This document shows positions 47,431-57,170 of a stretch of 64,000 nucleotides of DNA, piece after piece. The stretch spans positions 3,906,001 to 3,970,000 of the forward strand of contig NZ_CP154625.1 of assembly GCF_051148895.1 (NCBI RefSeq), given 5' to 3'. Every line of letters starts with the position of its first letter. Position 1 is the first letter of the stretch. The stretch is from Terrisporobacter vanillatitrophus (GTDB taxonomy: Bacteria > Bacillota > Clostridia > Peptostreptococcales > Peptostreptococcaceae). The position numbers were made by a program, and so were the translations under genes. Below the pieces are notes generated by a model. It worked only from the letters and a program-made list of their open reading frames with translations. It had not been told where the DNA came from and made no database searches.

Positions 47431-48138
47431 CTATACTATTATATCACAATTAAATAGTTCTTTTAATACCTTTATGGCATGGTCTTGCTCTATAAAATAT
47501 GGGCTAGTAGCTACAGTTATAACTTTTGCCCCTTGTATTAATTCTTTAATTTTATTTAATCTAAAATCATAAGGTATATAGTCCATATCTTTTGAAAATA
47601 TATCCAAATCTATGTCTAGTACATATTCTCCATCAATTTTAGCATCAAAGCCATAAGAGCTATCAATTATTGTAACTTGTGAGAAAATTTCTTTCCTCAA
47701 TGCAGGTTGAATAAAGTTCCCTACGTTTAACACTTCATTAGTATACATAAATACGTCATTCAAACTGTCTATATTCACATTATAATGATTAGGCTCTCTC
47801 ATGTCTTTATGTTGATCCACATGAACTAATTTGCAACCTTTATTAAATTCTTTATTTTTTAAACTTTTTATCCAAAAATAAAAGGCATGATTGTGGTTGT
47901 CAAAAATATATATAACTTTATCTTCAAATTTATATTTTACCAAGTTTCTAAGACCTATAGCTTTTATTTCATTATCTTCATCAATTTCATTAAAAACTAT
48001 ATTGTCTCCAATCTGTACATCTTCTAAATCACCTTCAATTAACTTTGGTACAAAAATTTTTTTATTCTCTCTTTCTTCATAGGAAAAAATATTATTTCCA
48101 TAAGGTTTATCAATATAAAAACCTTTATATCTTTCCAT
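47431..48138 (-). CDS. UPF0489 family protein
   Basis: The 235-residue protein matches UPF0489, a family of unknown function shared by bacteria and eukaryotes. It has a HVDQHKDM motif (106-113) and DIDLDIF (175-181), which resemble the metal-binding Asp/His motifs of the arginase/deacetylase fold, so a metal-dependent hydrolase is a reasonable guess only. AAGGAGA precedes the ATG. It lies between the SEC-C gene and a pseudouridine synthase on the same strand. Confidence 0.75.
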   Translation of the reverse strand: MERYKGFYIDKPYGNNIFSYEERENKKIFVPKLIEGDLEDVQIGDNIVFNEIDEDNEIKAIGLRNLVKYKFEDKVIYIFDNHNHAFYFWIKSLKNKEFNKGCKLVHVDQHKDMREPNHYNVNIDSLNDVFMYTNEVLNVGNFIQPALRKEIFSQVTIIDSSYGFDAKIDGEYVLDIDLDIFSKDMDYIPYDFRLNKIKELIQGAKVITVATSPYFIEQDHAIKVLKELFNCDIIV

Positions 48139-48194
48139 TGTATCTCCTTAGTATTTATACATAATTTCCTTACAATAAAAAAATTTATAATTCA

Positions 48195-48866
48195 TTAGTA
48201 TGTAAATATATTCCATGGATATTCTTTTGGGACATCACATACAAATTCCATTTTTTCTTTTGTTGTTGGATGTTGTATTTCTATTTTATAAGACCATAAA
48301 GCAATTTGCTGTCCGACTTTATTTAAATGTTGACCGTATCTTTGGTCTCCAAATAAAGGATGTTTTCTACTTGCAAACTGCACTCTTATTTGATGTGGTC
48401 TTCCTGTTTGTAAATCTATTTGTACAAGGCTAAATCCTTTTTGAGAGTCTATCGTTTCATATGAAAGTCTAGCATCTTTAGATTCTTTTGTGTTTTTACT
48501 AACTACACTAACCATATTAGTTTTTTTATTTTTGTATAGATAGTCTAGGAGACTGTCAGACTTTTTATTCATATTTCCATGTATAACAGCTCTATATGTC
48601 TTTTTAAAAGATTTATTTCTTACTTGTTCTGATAATCTAGAAGCAGCCTTAGAAGTCTTTGCAAATACCATACAGCCTCCTACAGGCCTATCTAATCTAT
48701 GTATAAGCCCAACAAACACATTGCCTGGCTTATTGTATTTTTCCTTAAGGTATTTCTTTAGAAGATTTACCATATCATCATCATTAGTGTTATCTCCTTG
48801 AGATAGTATATTAACAGGCTTCTCTACTACTAATAGATGATTATCTTCGTATATAACCTTAACCAT
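48195..48866 (-). CDS. RluA-family RNA pseudouridine synthase
   Basis: The 223-residue protein isomerises uridines in rRNA or tRNA. It contains the RluA motif HRLDR (56-60) with catalytic Asp59, QIDLQTGRPHQIRVQ and the C-terminal IALWSYKIEI. It lacks an S4 RNA-binding domain. The start lies two bases after the stop of the methyltransferase gene, so the two RNA-modification genes are co-transcribed. The target site is not predictable from the sequence. Confidence 0.92.
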   Translation of the reverse strand: MVKVIYEDNHLLVVEKPVNILSQGDNTNDDDMVNLLKKYLKEKYNKPGNVFVGLIHRLDRPVGGCMVFAKTSKAASRLSEQVRNKSFKKTYRAVIHGNMNKKSDSLLDYLYKNKKTNMVSVVSKNTKESKDARLSYETIDSQKGFSLVQIDLQTGRPHQIRVQFASRKHPLFGDQRYGQHLNKVGQQIALWSYKIEIQHPTTKEKMEFVCDVPKEYPWNIFTY

Positions 48867-48868
48867 TA

Positions 48869-49741
48869 TTATTTACTCTCCCATCTTCCAAATATACCAC
48901 ATGGAAGAACTTTTCCATCTCTTGATGTTGGTATTCCTATTTCTCCAGCATATATATTTCCACTTTTAGCTTTTCTAGCAACTGTAGCATCTAATATATG
49001 TTCAAGGATTATTGGAGATAAACCAGTTGTATAAGAGTTTATTAAGAAAAATAAAGGCTCATCTGATAATACCTTTGTACATAAATCAACTAAACCGTAT
49101 AATTTTTCTTCTATTTGCCATACTTCTCCCTTAGGACCTCTTCCATATGAAGGTGGATCCATTATTATAGCATCGTACTTATTTCCTCTTCTTATTTCTC
49201 TTTCAACAAATTTAACAACATCATCTACTATGAATCTTACTTTTCTATCTCCTAGTCCTGATGTCTGTAAATTTTCTTTTGCCCAAGTTACCATACCTTT
49301 TGATGCATCTACGTGGCATACTTCTGCTCCTACTGCTGCACATGCCACTGTTGCTCCTCCAGTATAAGCAAATAAATTAAGTACTTTTATAGGCCTTTTT
49401 GCATTTTTTATCATTTCCATTTGCCAATCCCAGTTTGCAGCTTGTTCTGGGAATAATCCTGTATGTTTAAATCCAGTAGGACTTATATTAAATTTTAACC
49501 CTTTGTAGGTTACAGTCCATTTTTCTGGATACTTCTTTTTAGTTTCCCAATGTCCTCCACCTTTTGCACTTCTATGATAATGTCCATGAGGATTTTTCCA
49601 TAAACCACTTTCATTTTTAATAGGCCACATCACTTGAGGATCTGGTCTTCTAAGCACTACATCTCCCCAACGTTCTAATTTTTCTCCGTTACCCATATCT
49701 ATAAGTTCATAATCTTTCCATTTATTTGCTAATAATAACAT
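48869..49741 (-). CDS. Class I SAM-dependent methyltransferase (RlmI/RlmK-like)
   Basis: The 290-residue protein has the SAM-binding motif NLFAYTGGATVACA (about 121-134), an acidic residue in CHVDASKG and the catalytic-type DPPSYGRGPKG, as in the 23S rRNA cytosine methyltransferase group. It has no PUA or THUMP domain. AGGAGG precedes the ATG. The coupling with a pseudouridine synthase supports an RNA substrate, which remains inference. Confidence 0.85.
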   Translation of the reverse strand: MLLLANKWKDYELIDMGNGEKLERWGDVVLRRPDPQVMWPIKNESGLWKNPHGHYHRSAKGGGHWETKKKYPEKWTVTYKGLKFNISPTGFKHTGLFPEQAANWDWQMEMIKNAKRPIKVLNLFAYTGGATVACAAVGAEVCHVDASKGMVTWAKENLQTSGLGDRKVRFIVDDVVKFVEREIRRGNKYDAIIMDPPSYGRGPKGEVWQIEEKLYGLVDLCTKVLSDEPLFFLINSYTTGLSPIILEHILDATVARKAKSGNIYAGEIGIPTSRDGKVLPCGIFGRWESK

Positions 49742-49942
49742 ATGTATCCTCCTAAATATCTTACTAATCCTATGTATTATATCACACTAATTAATTTTAT
49801 TTTAGGTATTTTGATCAGTTTATATACTTTATTTGATTTGATAATTCCAATATTTATAGCCTTCTATATCTATCTATTATTATTTAATTTTGACTTGCAT
49901 ATAAATTACTAATGTAAATTATTTGTCTAGGAGGAATTAAAT

Positions 49943-50692
49943 ATGAATAACGCTCAAGTTAATAATACATGTCTTTTTAATACTTTATATATTCAGTATG
50001 TGGAAGACATAGGACAAAACAAGTATTTTTATTATGACTTGAAATATCCTGTCATATATAATGTTAAAAATGGTTATTTCCAAGTGAATGAGGATATCTT
50101 AAAAAACTTAAATGAAACCATAAACTCTTCTGTTTATACATTTAAAGAAGGTATTTTGGAAGAAGAACAACAAATTAATGCAGCCAATCCTGATGGTAGT
50201 AAAACAAAAATAAATTATAAGGTTTATTCTAATTACGATCTTGCATTTAATAAAAATCATGTGATTAGTTTAACTTTAAATCTAACTGCTATGGATAACG
50301 ATAATCTGCAATATAATGACTTATACAGCTATAACATAGATTTATTAACAGGAAATCAAATTTCACTTAAAGATATTTTTAGACCTGGTGTGGATTATTT
50401 AAAACTTATTTCTGATTTTGTAAATTTTAAAATAAGCCAAAATCCAAGTTATTATTATCCAAATATCGTTGTAGACATTCCAGAAGATCAATCTTTCTAT
50501 TTAACAGATCAAGGTATAGTAATTTACTTTGGTTTAGATGAAATATCACCTGCAACAAACGGTATACAAAAGTTTTCAATGGAATTTACAAATTTTGAAT
50601 CATATATAAATCCTCGTTTCTACTGTAATGCAAAAAATATGAATTATAATAAAAAAAATATAAGACCACAATATAATAGAATATATTATTAA
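49943..50692 (+). CDS. DUF3298/DUF4163 domain protein
   Basis: The 249-residue protein resembles the PdaC/RsiV-type pair of domains: an N-terminal DUF4163-like part (VNNTCLFNT to YDLAFNKNHVISLTLNL) and a C-terminal DUF3298 (DLLTGNQISLKDIF, YPNIVVDIPEDQSFYLTDQGIVIYF split blocks). These domains are found in extracellular proteins that bind peptidoglycan or sense lysozyme. This copy has no signal peptide or membrane helix, which is odd for the family. AGGAGG precedes the ATG. Confidence 0.78.
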   Translation: MNNAQVNNTCLFNTLYIQYVEDIGQNKYFYYDLKYPVIYNVKNGYFQVNEDILKNLNETINSSVYTFKEGILEEEQQINAANPDGSKTKINYKVYSNYDLAFNKNHVISLTLNLTAMDNDNLQYNDLYSYNIDLLTGNQISLKDIFRPGVDYLKLISDFVNFKISQNPSYYYPNIVVDIPEDQSFYLTDQGIVIYFGLDEISPATNGIQKFSMEFTNFESYINPRFYCNAKNMNYNKKNIRPQYNRIYY

Positions 50693-50702
50693 AATCATCA
50701 AT

Positions 50703-50744
50703 AACAAAAAGGCTGATTAATCTACATTAATCAGCCTTTTTGTT
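50703..50744. terminator. Bidirectional terminator between DUF3298 gene and carB
   Basis: Perfect 18-bp stem around GGCTGATTAA with T runs on both strands; it serves both convergent genes. Confidence 0.85.
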
Positions 50745-50749
50745 GATAA

Positions 50750-53700
50750 CTATTCTGCTATATTATAAACTTTTAATTCATTATTATTGATATGTTTTTT
50801 ATTTACCTTAACTAAGGCTTTTAATGTATCTAAAGATGTCATCACATCTACATTGTATTCCGTAGCTGTTCTTCTTATCTTAAATCCATCTCTTGTTGCA
50901 TCGTTACCTTTTGTAGGAGTATTTATAACCATATCTACTTGATTATTCATTATGGCATCTAGTATATTTGGTTTACCTTCTCCTATTTTATTAACTGCTA
51001 CAGCATCTATATTATTATTTCTTAAAGTTTTAGCCGTTCCTTCAGTTGCTAGGAAAGTATATCCTAATTCTTTCATGTCTTTTGCTATTTCCATAAACTC
51101 TTCTTTATCATGGTCATTTATAGTTGCAAGAACTATTCCTCTATCATCTGATATAGTTCTTCCTGCTGCCATAAATCCTTTATATAAAGCTTCTTCTAAT
51201 GTTTCACCTACACCTAAAACTTCTCCTGTAGATTTCATTTCAGGTCCTAGACTTACGTCTACTCTAGCAAGTTTTGACATAGAGAACACTGGAACTTTTA
51301 CAGATATTAATTCTGGAGTTTTGTATATTCCTGTACCATATCCTAAGTCTTTTAATTTTTCTCCTAACATACATTTTGTAGCTAAGTCAATTATTGGCAC
51401 CTTACTCACTTTACTAATGTATGGAACTGTTCTACTTGCTCTTGGGTTAACCTCTATTATATATAATTCACCCTTGAACTCTATAAACTGAATGTTAACC
51501 ATTCCTAATACGTTAAGTTCTAAAGCTATTTTCTTAGTATAATATAATATTTTTTCTTTTATTTGCTCAGATACATTTTGACTTGGATACATTGTTATAG
51601 AGTCTCCAGAGTGAACTCCTGCTCTTTCTAAATGTTCCATTATGCCTGGTATTAATATATCATCTCCATCACATATAGCATCTACTTCTATTTCTCTACC
51701 TACTAGATATTTATCTATAAGTACTGGGTTTTTGCTATCTCTTTCAAATGCACTTTTTAAGTATGCTTCTAACTTATGCTCTTCGTAAGTTATTTCCATA
51801 CCTTGACCACCAAGTACATAAGAAGGTCTAACAAGTACTGGATATCCTATTTCTTTCGCATGATTTATACCTTCTTTAACAGACCATACAGCTATTCCCT
51901 TTGGTCTATTTATATCAAGTTTTTCAAGCAGCTCATCAAATTTTTCTCTATCTTCTGCTGCATCTATATCTGCAAAATCAGTTCCTAGTATTGGTATATT
52001 CTTCTCATCTAAGAATTTAGCTAATTTTATAGCTGTTTGTCCTCCGAATTGAAGGATAACGCCTTCTGGATTTTCTTTTTCTATTATATTTAATACTTCT
52101 TCTTCTGTTAATGGCTCGAAGTATAATTTATCAGATATATCGAAGTCTGTACTTACTGTTTCTGGGTTATTGTTTATTATTATCGTTTCTATTCCCATGT
52201 TTCTTAATGATTTGATACAGTGTACTGAACAATAGTCGAACTCTATACCTTGACCTATTCTTATTGGCCCAGATCCAAGAACTATTATTTTCTTCTTATC
52301 ACTAACTACTACTTCATCATATTGCTCATAAGTTGAGTAGTAATATGGAGATAGAGCGTCAAATTCTCCACCACATGTATCTACCATTTTATAAGCTGCA
52401 TTTATTTTGTATAAAGATCTAAGCTCATATACTTTTTCTGGGCTTATTTTCATCAAATCAGCTATACCTTTATCTGAGAATCCTTTTTTCTTTAATTTTT
52501 GTAGGTAGTCTTTATTTAAATCTTCTATTTTCATGGTTTTAAGTTTGTCTTCTTGTTCAACTATCCATTTGAATCTATATAAGAACCACTTATCTACACC
52601 AGTAATTTTTTCTATCATATCTAAGCTGTAGCCTCTTCTGATCATTTCACATAAGTCAAATAATCTTTCATCATCTGGCATTACAACTCTTTCTTTCAAC
52701 TCTTCTATTGTTCTTTCTTGAGATGGTTTATGAATTAACGAGTATTTTTCTATTTCAAGAGATCTTATTCCTTTTAGTAAAGCCGCTTCAAAGTTACTTC
52801 CTATACTCATTATTTCTCCCGTAGCCATCATCTTAGTTCCTAATACTCTGTTAGCTTGTTTAAATTTATCAAAAGGCCATTTTGGTATTTTTACAACAAC
52901 ATAGTCTAAAGTTGGTTCGAAACAAGCTTTAGTTTTCTTAGTTACTGCATTTTCTATTTCATCTAGTGTATATCCTAATGCTATTTTAGCTGCAACTTTT
53001 GCTATTGGATAACCAGTAGCTTTAGATGCAAGTGCTGATGATCTACTAACACGAGGATTTATTTCTATTATTGCATATTCTAATCTATCTGGATGAAGAG
53101 CTATTTGTACGTTACATCCACCTTGTACTTCTATGGCATTTATTATGTCTATAGAAGCTGTTCTAAGTAATTGATATTCCACATCACTTAAAGTTTGGCT
53201 AGGTGCAACAACTATACTATCTCCTGTGTGAACTCCAACTGGATCAACATTTTCCATGTTACATACAGTTATACAGTTACCTTTACTATCTCTCATTACT
53301 TCGTATTCGATTTCTTTCCATCCTTTTATACTTTTTTCTAACAGAACTTGAGTAACTGGACTTAATTGTAAACCATGGTTCAATATTTCTGTTAATTCTT
53401 CTCTATTTTCTGCTATACCTCCACCAGTTCCTCCTAGTGTATATGCTGGTCTAACTATTACTGGATACCCTATTTTATCTGCATATATAAGTCCATCTTC
53501 TAAGTTAGTAACTATATCACTTTCTATTACAGGTTGATTAATCTGTCTCATTGTTTCTCTAAAAGTATCTCTATCTTCACCTTTTTTAATTGAATCTATA
53601 GATGTACCGATTACTTTTACATTATATTTATCTAATATACCAGCATCACTTAATTCTACAGCTAAGTTTAATCCTGTTTGACCACCCATTCCTGCAAGTA

Positions 53701-53956
53701 AACTATCTGGTCTTTCTTTTTCTATTACTTTTTCTATTGCTTCTATCGTTAATGGTTCTATATATATTTTATCTGCAACTTCTTTGTCCGTCATAATGGT
53801 TGCTGGATTACTATTTATAAGTACAACTTCTATTCCTTCTTCTTTTAAAGCTCCACAAGCTTGAGTTCCTGAGTAATCGAACTCAGCTGCTTGGCCTATA
53901 ATTATAGGTCCTGAACCTAATACTAATGTTTTCTTAATACTCTCTATTTTAGGCAT
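50750..53956 (-). CDS. carB: Carbamoyl-phosphate synthase large subunit
   Basis: CarB makes carbamoyl phosphate from bicarbonate, ammonia and two ATP, for pyrimidine and arginine synthesis. The 1068-residue protein has the two homologous ATP-grasp halves (first after VLGSGPIIIGQAAEFDYSG, second after VLGSGPIRIGQGIEFDY), the oligomerisation domain between and the C-terminal MGS-like allosteric domain (about 930-1068). Length is normal. It starts 22 bases after carA. Confidence 0.97.
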   Translation of the reverse strand: MPKIESIKKTLVLGSGPIIIGQAAEFDYSGTQACGALKEEGIEVVLINSNPATIMTDKEVADKIYIEPLTIEAIEKVIEKERPDSLLAGMGGQTGLNLAVELSDAGILDKYNVKVIGTSIDSIKKGEDRDTFRETMRQINQPVIESDIVTNLEDGLIYADKIGYPVIVRPAYTLGGTGGGIAENREELTEILNHGLQLSPVTQVLLEKSIKGWKEIEYEVMRDSKGNCITVCNMENVDPVGVHTGDSIVVAPSQTLSDVEYQLLRTASIDIINAIEVQGGCNVQIALHPDRLEYAIIEINPRVSRSSALASKATGYPIAKVAAKIALGYTLDEIENAVTKKTKACFEPTLDYVVVKIPKWPFDKFKQANRVLGTKMMATGEIMSIGSNFEAALLKGIRSLEIEKYSLIHKPSQERTIEELKERVVMPDDERLFDLCEMIRRGYSLDMIEKITGVDKWFLYRFKWIVEQEDKLKTMKIEDLNKDYLQKLKKKGFSDKGIADLMKISPEKVYELRSLYKINAAYKMVDTCGGEFDALSPYYYSTYEQYDEVVVSDKKKIIVLGSGPIRIGQGIEFDYCSVHCIKSLRNMGIETIIINNNPETVSTDFDISDKLYFEPLTEEEVLNIIEKENPEGVILQFGGQTAIKLAKFLDEKNIPILGTDFADIDAAEDREKFDELLEKLDINRPKGIAVWSVKEGINHAKEIGYPVLVRPSYVLGGQGMEITYEEHKLEAYLKSAFERDSKNPVLIDKYLVGREIEVDAICDGDDILIPGIMEHLERAGVHSGDSITMYPSQNVSEQIKEKILYYTKKIALELNVLGMVNIQFIEFKGELYIIEVNPRASRTVPYISKVSKVPIIDLATKCMLGEKLKDLGYGTGIYKTPELISVKVPVFSMSKLARVDVSLGPEMKSTGEVLGVGETLEEALYKGFMAAGRTISDDRGIVLATINDHDKEEFMEIAKDMKELGYTFLATEGTAKTLRNNNIDAVAVNKIGEGKPNILDAIMNNQVDMVINTPTKGNDATRDGFKIRRTATEYNVDVMTSLDTLKALVKVNKKHINNNELKVYNIAE

Positions 53957-53978
53957 AATTTTTTCTCCCTCTAAACAA

Positions 53979-55028
53979 TTATAATAATTCTAAAAATTTA
54001 TCAAATACGTATGTGCTGTCTTTTGGTCCTGGACAAGCTTCTGGATGATATTGAACACTATATACTGGTAAATGCTTATGTCTCATTCCTTCTACTGTAT
54101 TATCATTTAAATTGATTTGAGTAACGTTCATGCACTCTGGCACTTCACTTACGTAATATCCGTGGTTTTGAGCAGTTATAAACACTCTATCTTCTTCTAA
54201 ATCTTTTACTGGATGATTCCCTCCTCGATGTCCAAATTTAAGTTTTGAAGTTTTTCCTCCGAATACTTTTCCTAAAATTTGATGTCCTAAGCAAATTCCT
54301 ACAACAGGCTTTTTACCTACCATTTGTTTTGCATTATTTACGATTTCTTCCAAATCATCTGGATCCCCTGGTCCATTTGATAAGAATATTAAATCAGGAT
54401 TTGTAGCTAAGACTTCTTCTGCTGAAGTTAAAGCTGGGAATATAGTTATATCACATCCTCTTTCAGCAAAATTATCAATTATATTTTGCTTTACACCGTA
54501 GTCCATTATTGCAACTTTAGGTCCGTTTCCTTTTACATATTCTACTTGTTTTCTACAAACTGTCATAACAGCTAATCTATTATCAAAAGAGTCTAGTTTA
54601 TGCTTTACATTGTCTAATTCAGCATTTCTATCTATAGTTATGATACCTTTCATAGTACCGTTATTTCTTAGTATTTTTGTTAAGGCTCTTGTGTCTATTC
54701 CTTCAAGTCCTATTATTTTATTTTGTTTAAGATATACATCTAAACTCATTTCACATCTAAAGTTATTTGGTGCATCACTTTTTTCTCTTACTATAAACCC
54801 TTTTACTGCTACCATTTTAGATTGTACATCTTCTAAGTTTATTCCATAATTCCCGATTAAAGGATAAGTCATTGTTACTATTTGTCCATAATAAGAAGGA
54901 TCAGTTAAAACTTCACCATAACCTGTCATTGAAGTGTTAAACACAACTTCTCCAACAGAATCTTCTAAATAACCAAAGGCTTTTCCTTCAAAAATCGTTC
55001 CCTCTTCTAAAATTAATTTTGCTTTCAT
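53979..55028 (-). CDS. carA: Carbamoyl-phosphate synthase small subunit
   Basis: CarA is the glutaminase that feeds ammonia to CarB. The 349-residue protein has the N-terminal CPSase domain (GEVVFNTSMTGYGEVLTDPSYYGQ split block) and a class I glutamine amidotransferase with the catalytic Cys in GICLGHQILG and His/Glu in YHPEACPGP. GGGGGC precedes the ATG. It follows pyrF by 12 bases. Confidence 0.97.
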   Translation of the reverse strand: MKAKLILEEGTIFEGKAFGYLEDSVGEVVFNTSMTGYGEVLTDPSYYGQIVTMTYPLIGNYGINLEDVQSKMVAVKGFIVREKSDAPNNFRCEMSLDVYLKQNKIIGLEGIDTRALTKILRNNGTMKGIITIDRNAELDNVKHKLDSFDNRLAVMTVCRKQVEYVKGNGPKVAIMDYGVKQNIIDNFAERGCDITIFPALTSAEEVLATNPDLIFLSNGPGDPDDLEEIVNNAKQMVGKKPVVGICLGHQILGKVFGGKTSKLKFGHRGGNHPVKDLEEDRVFITAQNHGYYVSEVPECMNVTQINLNDNTVEGMRHKHLPVYSVQYHPEACPGPKDSTYVFDKFLELL

Positions 55029-55040
55029 ATCTTTTGCCCC

Positions 55041-55757
55041 CTAAGCATTTTCTATTTCTTTTACAATATCAATCGCTGTTTGTTTTGGATTTTCACTTTG
55101 AGTTATAGGTCTCCCAACAACTAAATATTGAGCACCATTTTTTATAGCCTCCGCTGGTGTTACTACTCTCTTTTGATCTCCTGCACTAGACGTAGTTGGT
55201 CTTATTCCTGGACATACAGTTATAAAATCTTTACCACATGCTTCTACTATCTTATCTACTTCTTTAGCAGAACATACTACCCCATCTATTCCTGATTCTT
55301 TTGCAAGTTTTGCTCTCTTTATAGCTAATTCTTCAGTTGTCATATTAGATCCTATATCTTGTAAATCTTCATTACTTAATGATGTTAAAACTGTAACCCC
55401 AACAATTATAGGTTTTTCTATGTTTAATTTTTCAGCTTCTTCCTTTGCTACTAATGCACATTGTCTCATCCCTTCCAAATCAGAAACGTGAATTGTCATT
55501 AACCAAACATTATCTCTTACAGCAGCTCTAACTGCACTTTTCATTGTGTTAGGTATATCGTGAAATTTAAGGTCTAAGAATATTTTCTTTCCTTTTTCCT
55601 TAAGGTAATCTACTGTTTTCCCCTTAGTAGCTACATATTGTTCTAATCCTACTTTGAATATGTCCACGCTATCTTCTAGCTGGTCTATTAGTTCCTTAGC
55701 TTTATCAAAATCATCTGTGTCAATAGCAACAATTAACTTGTGTTTTCCATTTATCAT
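55041..55757 (-). CDS. pyrF: Orotidine-5'-phosphate decarboxylase
   Basis: PyrF makes UMP from OMP, the last step of de novo pyrimidine synthesis. The 238-residue protein has the catalytic Asp-Lys-Asp tetrad region FLDLKFHDIPNT (about 79-90) and the phosphate-binding RPTTSSAGDQKRV and VVGRPIT. It is the first gene of pyrF-carA-carB, behind a PyrR-type attenuator. The other pyr genes are not in the window. Confidence 0.96.
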   Translation of the reverse strand: MINGKHKLIVAIDTDDFDKAKELIDQLEDSVDIFKVGLEQYVATKGKTVDYLKEKGKKIFLDLKFHDIPNTMKSAVRAAVRDNVWLMTIHVSDLEGMRQCALVAKEEAEKLNIEKPIIVGVTVLTSLSNEDLQDIGSNMTTEELAIKRAKLAKESGIDGVVCSAKEVDKIVEACGKDFITVCPGIRPTTSSAGDQKRVVTPAEAIKNGAQYLVVGRPITQSENPKQTAIDIVKEIENA

Positions 55758-55789
55758 TTTCTTTACTCCCTCTTAAATAAAGCCTATTT

Positions 55790-55823
55790 TAAAAAATCCC
55801 TACACCAAAAGAGGTATAAGGAT
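55790..55823 (-). terminator. Attenuator terminator before pyrF
   Basis: An 11-bp stem (ATCCTTATACC / GGTGTAGGGAT, with G-U pairs) followed by TTTTTT on the minus strand, inside the leader of the operon. Confidence 0.8.
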
Positions 55824-55878
55824 TCTGTATGCATAATCTAAACAATATAATTAGTATTAGTTATGTGTTATCTTTATC

Positions 55879-55892
55879 AGCCTCTCTGGACT
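55879..55892 (-). promoter_or_regulatory. PyrR-binding loop, promoter-distal
   Basis: The leader RNA reads AGUCCAGAGAGGCU, an exact match to the PyrR recognition sequence ARUCCNGNGAGGYU. It lies upstream of the attenuator terminator. Confidence 0.85.
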
Positions 55893-55963
55893 ATTTTAAA
55901 AGACTTTATTATGTTTTTTATTTTACTAAAATTTATTTAATAAATAAATCAAATAATCGTATA

Positions 55964-55977
55964 AGCCTCTCTGGACT
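55964..55977 (-). promoter_or_regulatory. PyrR-binding loop, promoter-proximal
   Basis: A second identical core, AGUCCAGAGAGGCU, 85 bases upstream of the other, flanked by a short stem (GUGUAA / UUAUAC). No terminator is evident between the two. Confidence 0.85.
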
Positions 55978-56020
55978 TTTACACAAATTATTATCTTTTT
56001 ATTAAAATTAAGTTTATATA

Positions 56021-56049
56021 ATTATTACACTTATTCTATTTTGTGTCAA
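56021..56049 (-). promoter_or_regulatory. Promoter of pyrF-carA-carB
   Basis: TTGACA (56044-56049) with TAATAA or AATAAT 16-17 bases further (56021-56027) on the minus strand. The -35 overlaps the end of the nitroreductase-like gene. The leader would be about 255 bases. Confidence 0.6.
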
Positions 56050-56906
56050 CTGTTCTTTGGACAAGAATTAAAGTTTTGTTCTTGATTTTTATCTATAATA
56101 CTTATAAAATACTCTTTTTTTCTTCGATTTTTTATGCTTTTTTTAACATATTCTACTTCTAAATGTTTTTCTTTACAACATATATCAAAATGTCTTAAAA
56201 CAATCCCCATGCTAATTTTATTTTCATCATCAATATTCAATCTTCGATTTTGATTGCATTCATATAAATCAAATCCGTAATCCTTTACCTTAAATACCCA
56301 AGGTTGCTTATTCATGATAGAAGGTGACACCCTTACTCCCTCTAATACATCATTCCATTTTGGATCAAATTCTTTACAAATTTCCTTTATTTTTTTTCTA
56401 TCGTAACTTCTCTTACTTTTTCTAAATAAACTTTCATATTCATCTGGATAGCCTATAGCTAATAAGGAAACTGGATATTCGACTTCACTTTCATCTATAA
56501 CCATATCTTCATCTTCATCATATTCACTATCTACTTCATCTAATTGTACAAATTCTTTTACATCTTCCCTTTTTAATTGGCATTTTAGCCAACTAGTTCC
56601 CACTCCTAAACAAGTTAATTCTAAAATCAACTTTTCCATGGCAAAACCTACATTTTGTAGATAATCTTCACTTTTATTCGAAGTTATAAGTATATAATGA
56701 GGAGCTTTTACTCCAGATTCTTTACCTATTAAAAAATGTATTAAGTGTCCTCTCTCAATTAAATGGGCTTTAATATTTAAATCGTTATTTAGATAAGTTA
56801 TATTACTACATAATTTTTTTATTTCTTCTAGTAGTGTTTTTTTTATTATTTTACTTGAATAGCGTTTTATAGTTTTTCTATAAAAAATAGCATCATATAA
56901 CTCCAT
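56046..56906 (-). CDS. Nitroreductase-like protein (TM1586 type)
   Basis: The 286-residue protein resembles the TM1586-type nitroreductase family: a duplicated flavin-reductase fold with an N-terminal YDAIFYRKTIKRYS, a central MEKLILELTCLGVGTSWL and a second half with SPSIMNKQPWVFKV. It probably binds FMN; the substrate is unknown. A strongly acidic insert (residues about 139-155, EVDSEYDEDEDM) separates the halves. AGGAGG precedes the ATG. Confidence 0.75.
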   Translation of the reverse strand: MELYDAIFYRKTIKRYSSKIIKKTLLEEIKKLCSNITYLNNDLNIKAHLIERGHLIHFLIGKESGVKAPHYILITSNKSEDYLQNVGFAMEKLILELTCLGVGTSWLKCQLKREDVKEFVQLDEVDSEYDEDEDMVIDESEVEYPVSLLAIGYPDEYESLFRKSKRSYDRKKIKEICKEFDPKWNDVLEGVRVSPSIMNKQPWVFKVKDYGFDLYECNQNRRLNIDDENKISMGIVLRHFDICCKEKHLEVEYVKKSIKNRRKKEYFISIIDKNQEQNFNSCPKNS

Positions 56907-57170
56907 CTATAACCTCCTAACTGAAATGTTTTCCCATCCCTTATCACAAATATATTTAATTTAGATGTTATCTATTTCTTAATTTATTATCACTACTTTA
57001 TTATAAGATTTTTATAGTATTTTTAAAATATAATATTTTAATTTTTTTCAAAATATTTATTTTGTAAAACTGCTATAATAAGTTTATGAATGATTATTAT
57101 TAATATGATTAAAACTAGAATATAATATTATAATAGGATTGTTACTATATTTTATAATTGGAGGATTAAA

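Noticed and set aside
50952..51491. 179-codon plus-strand frame opposite carB
   Set aside because: Shadow of the carB reading frame; no ribosome site or recognisable domain.
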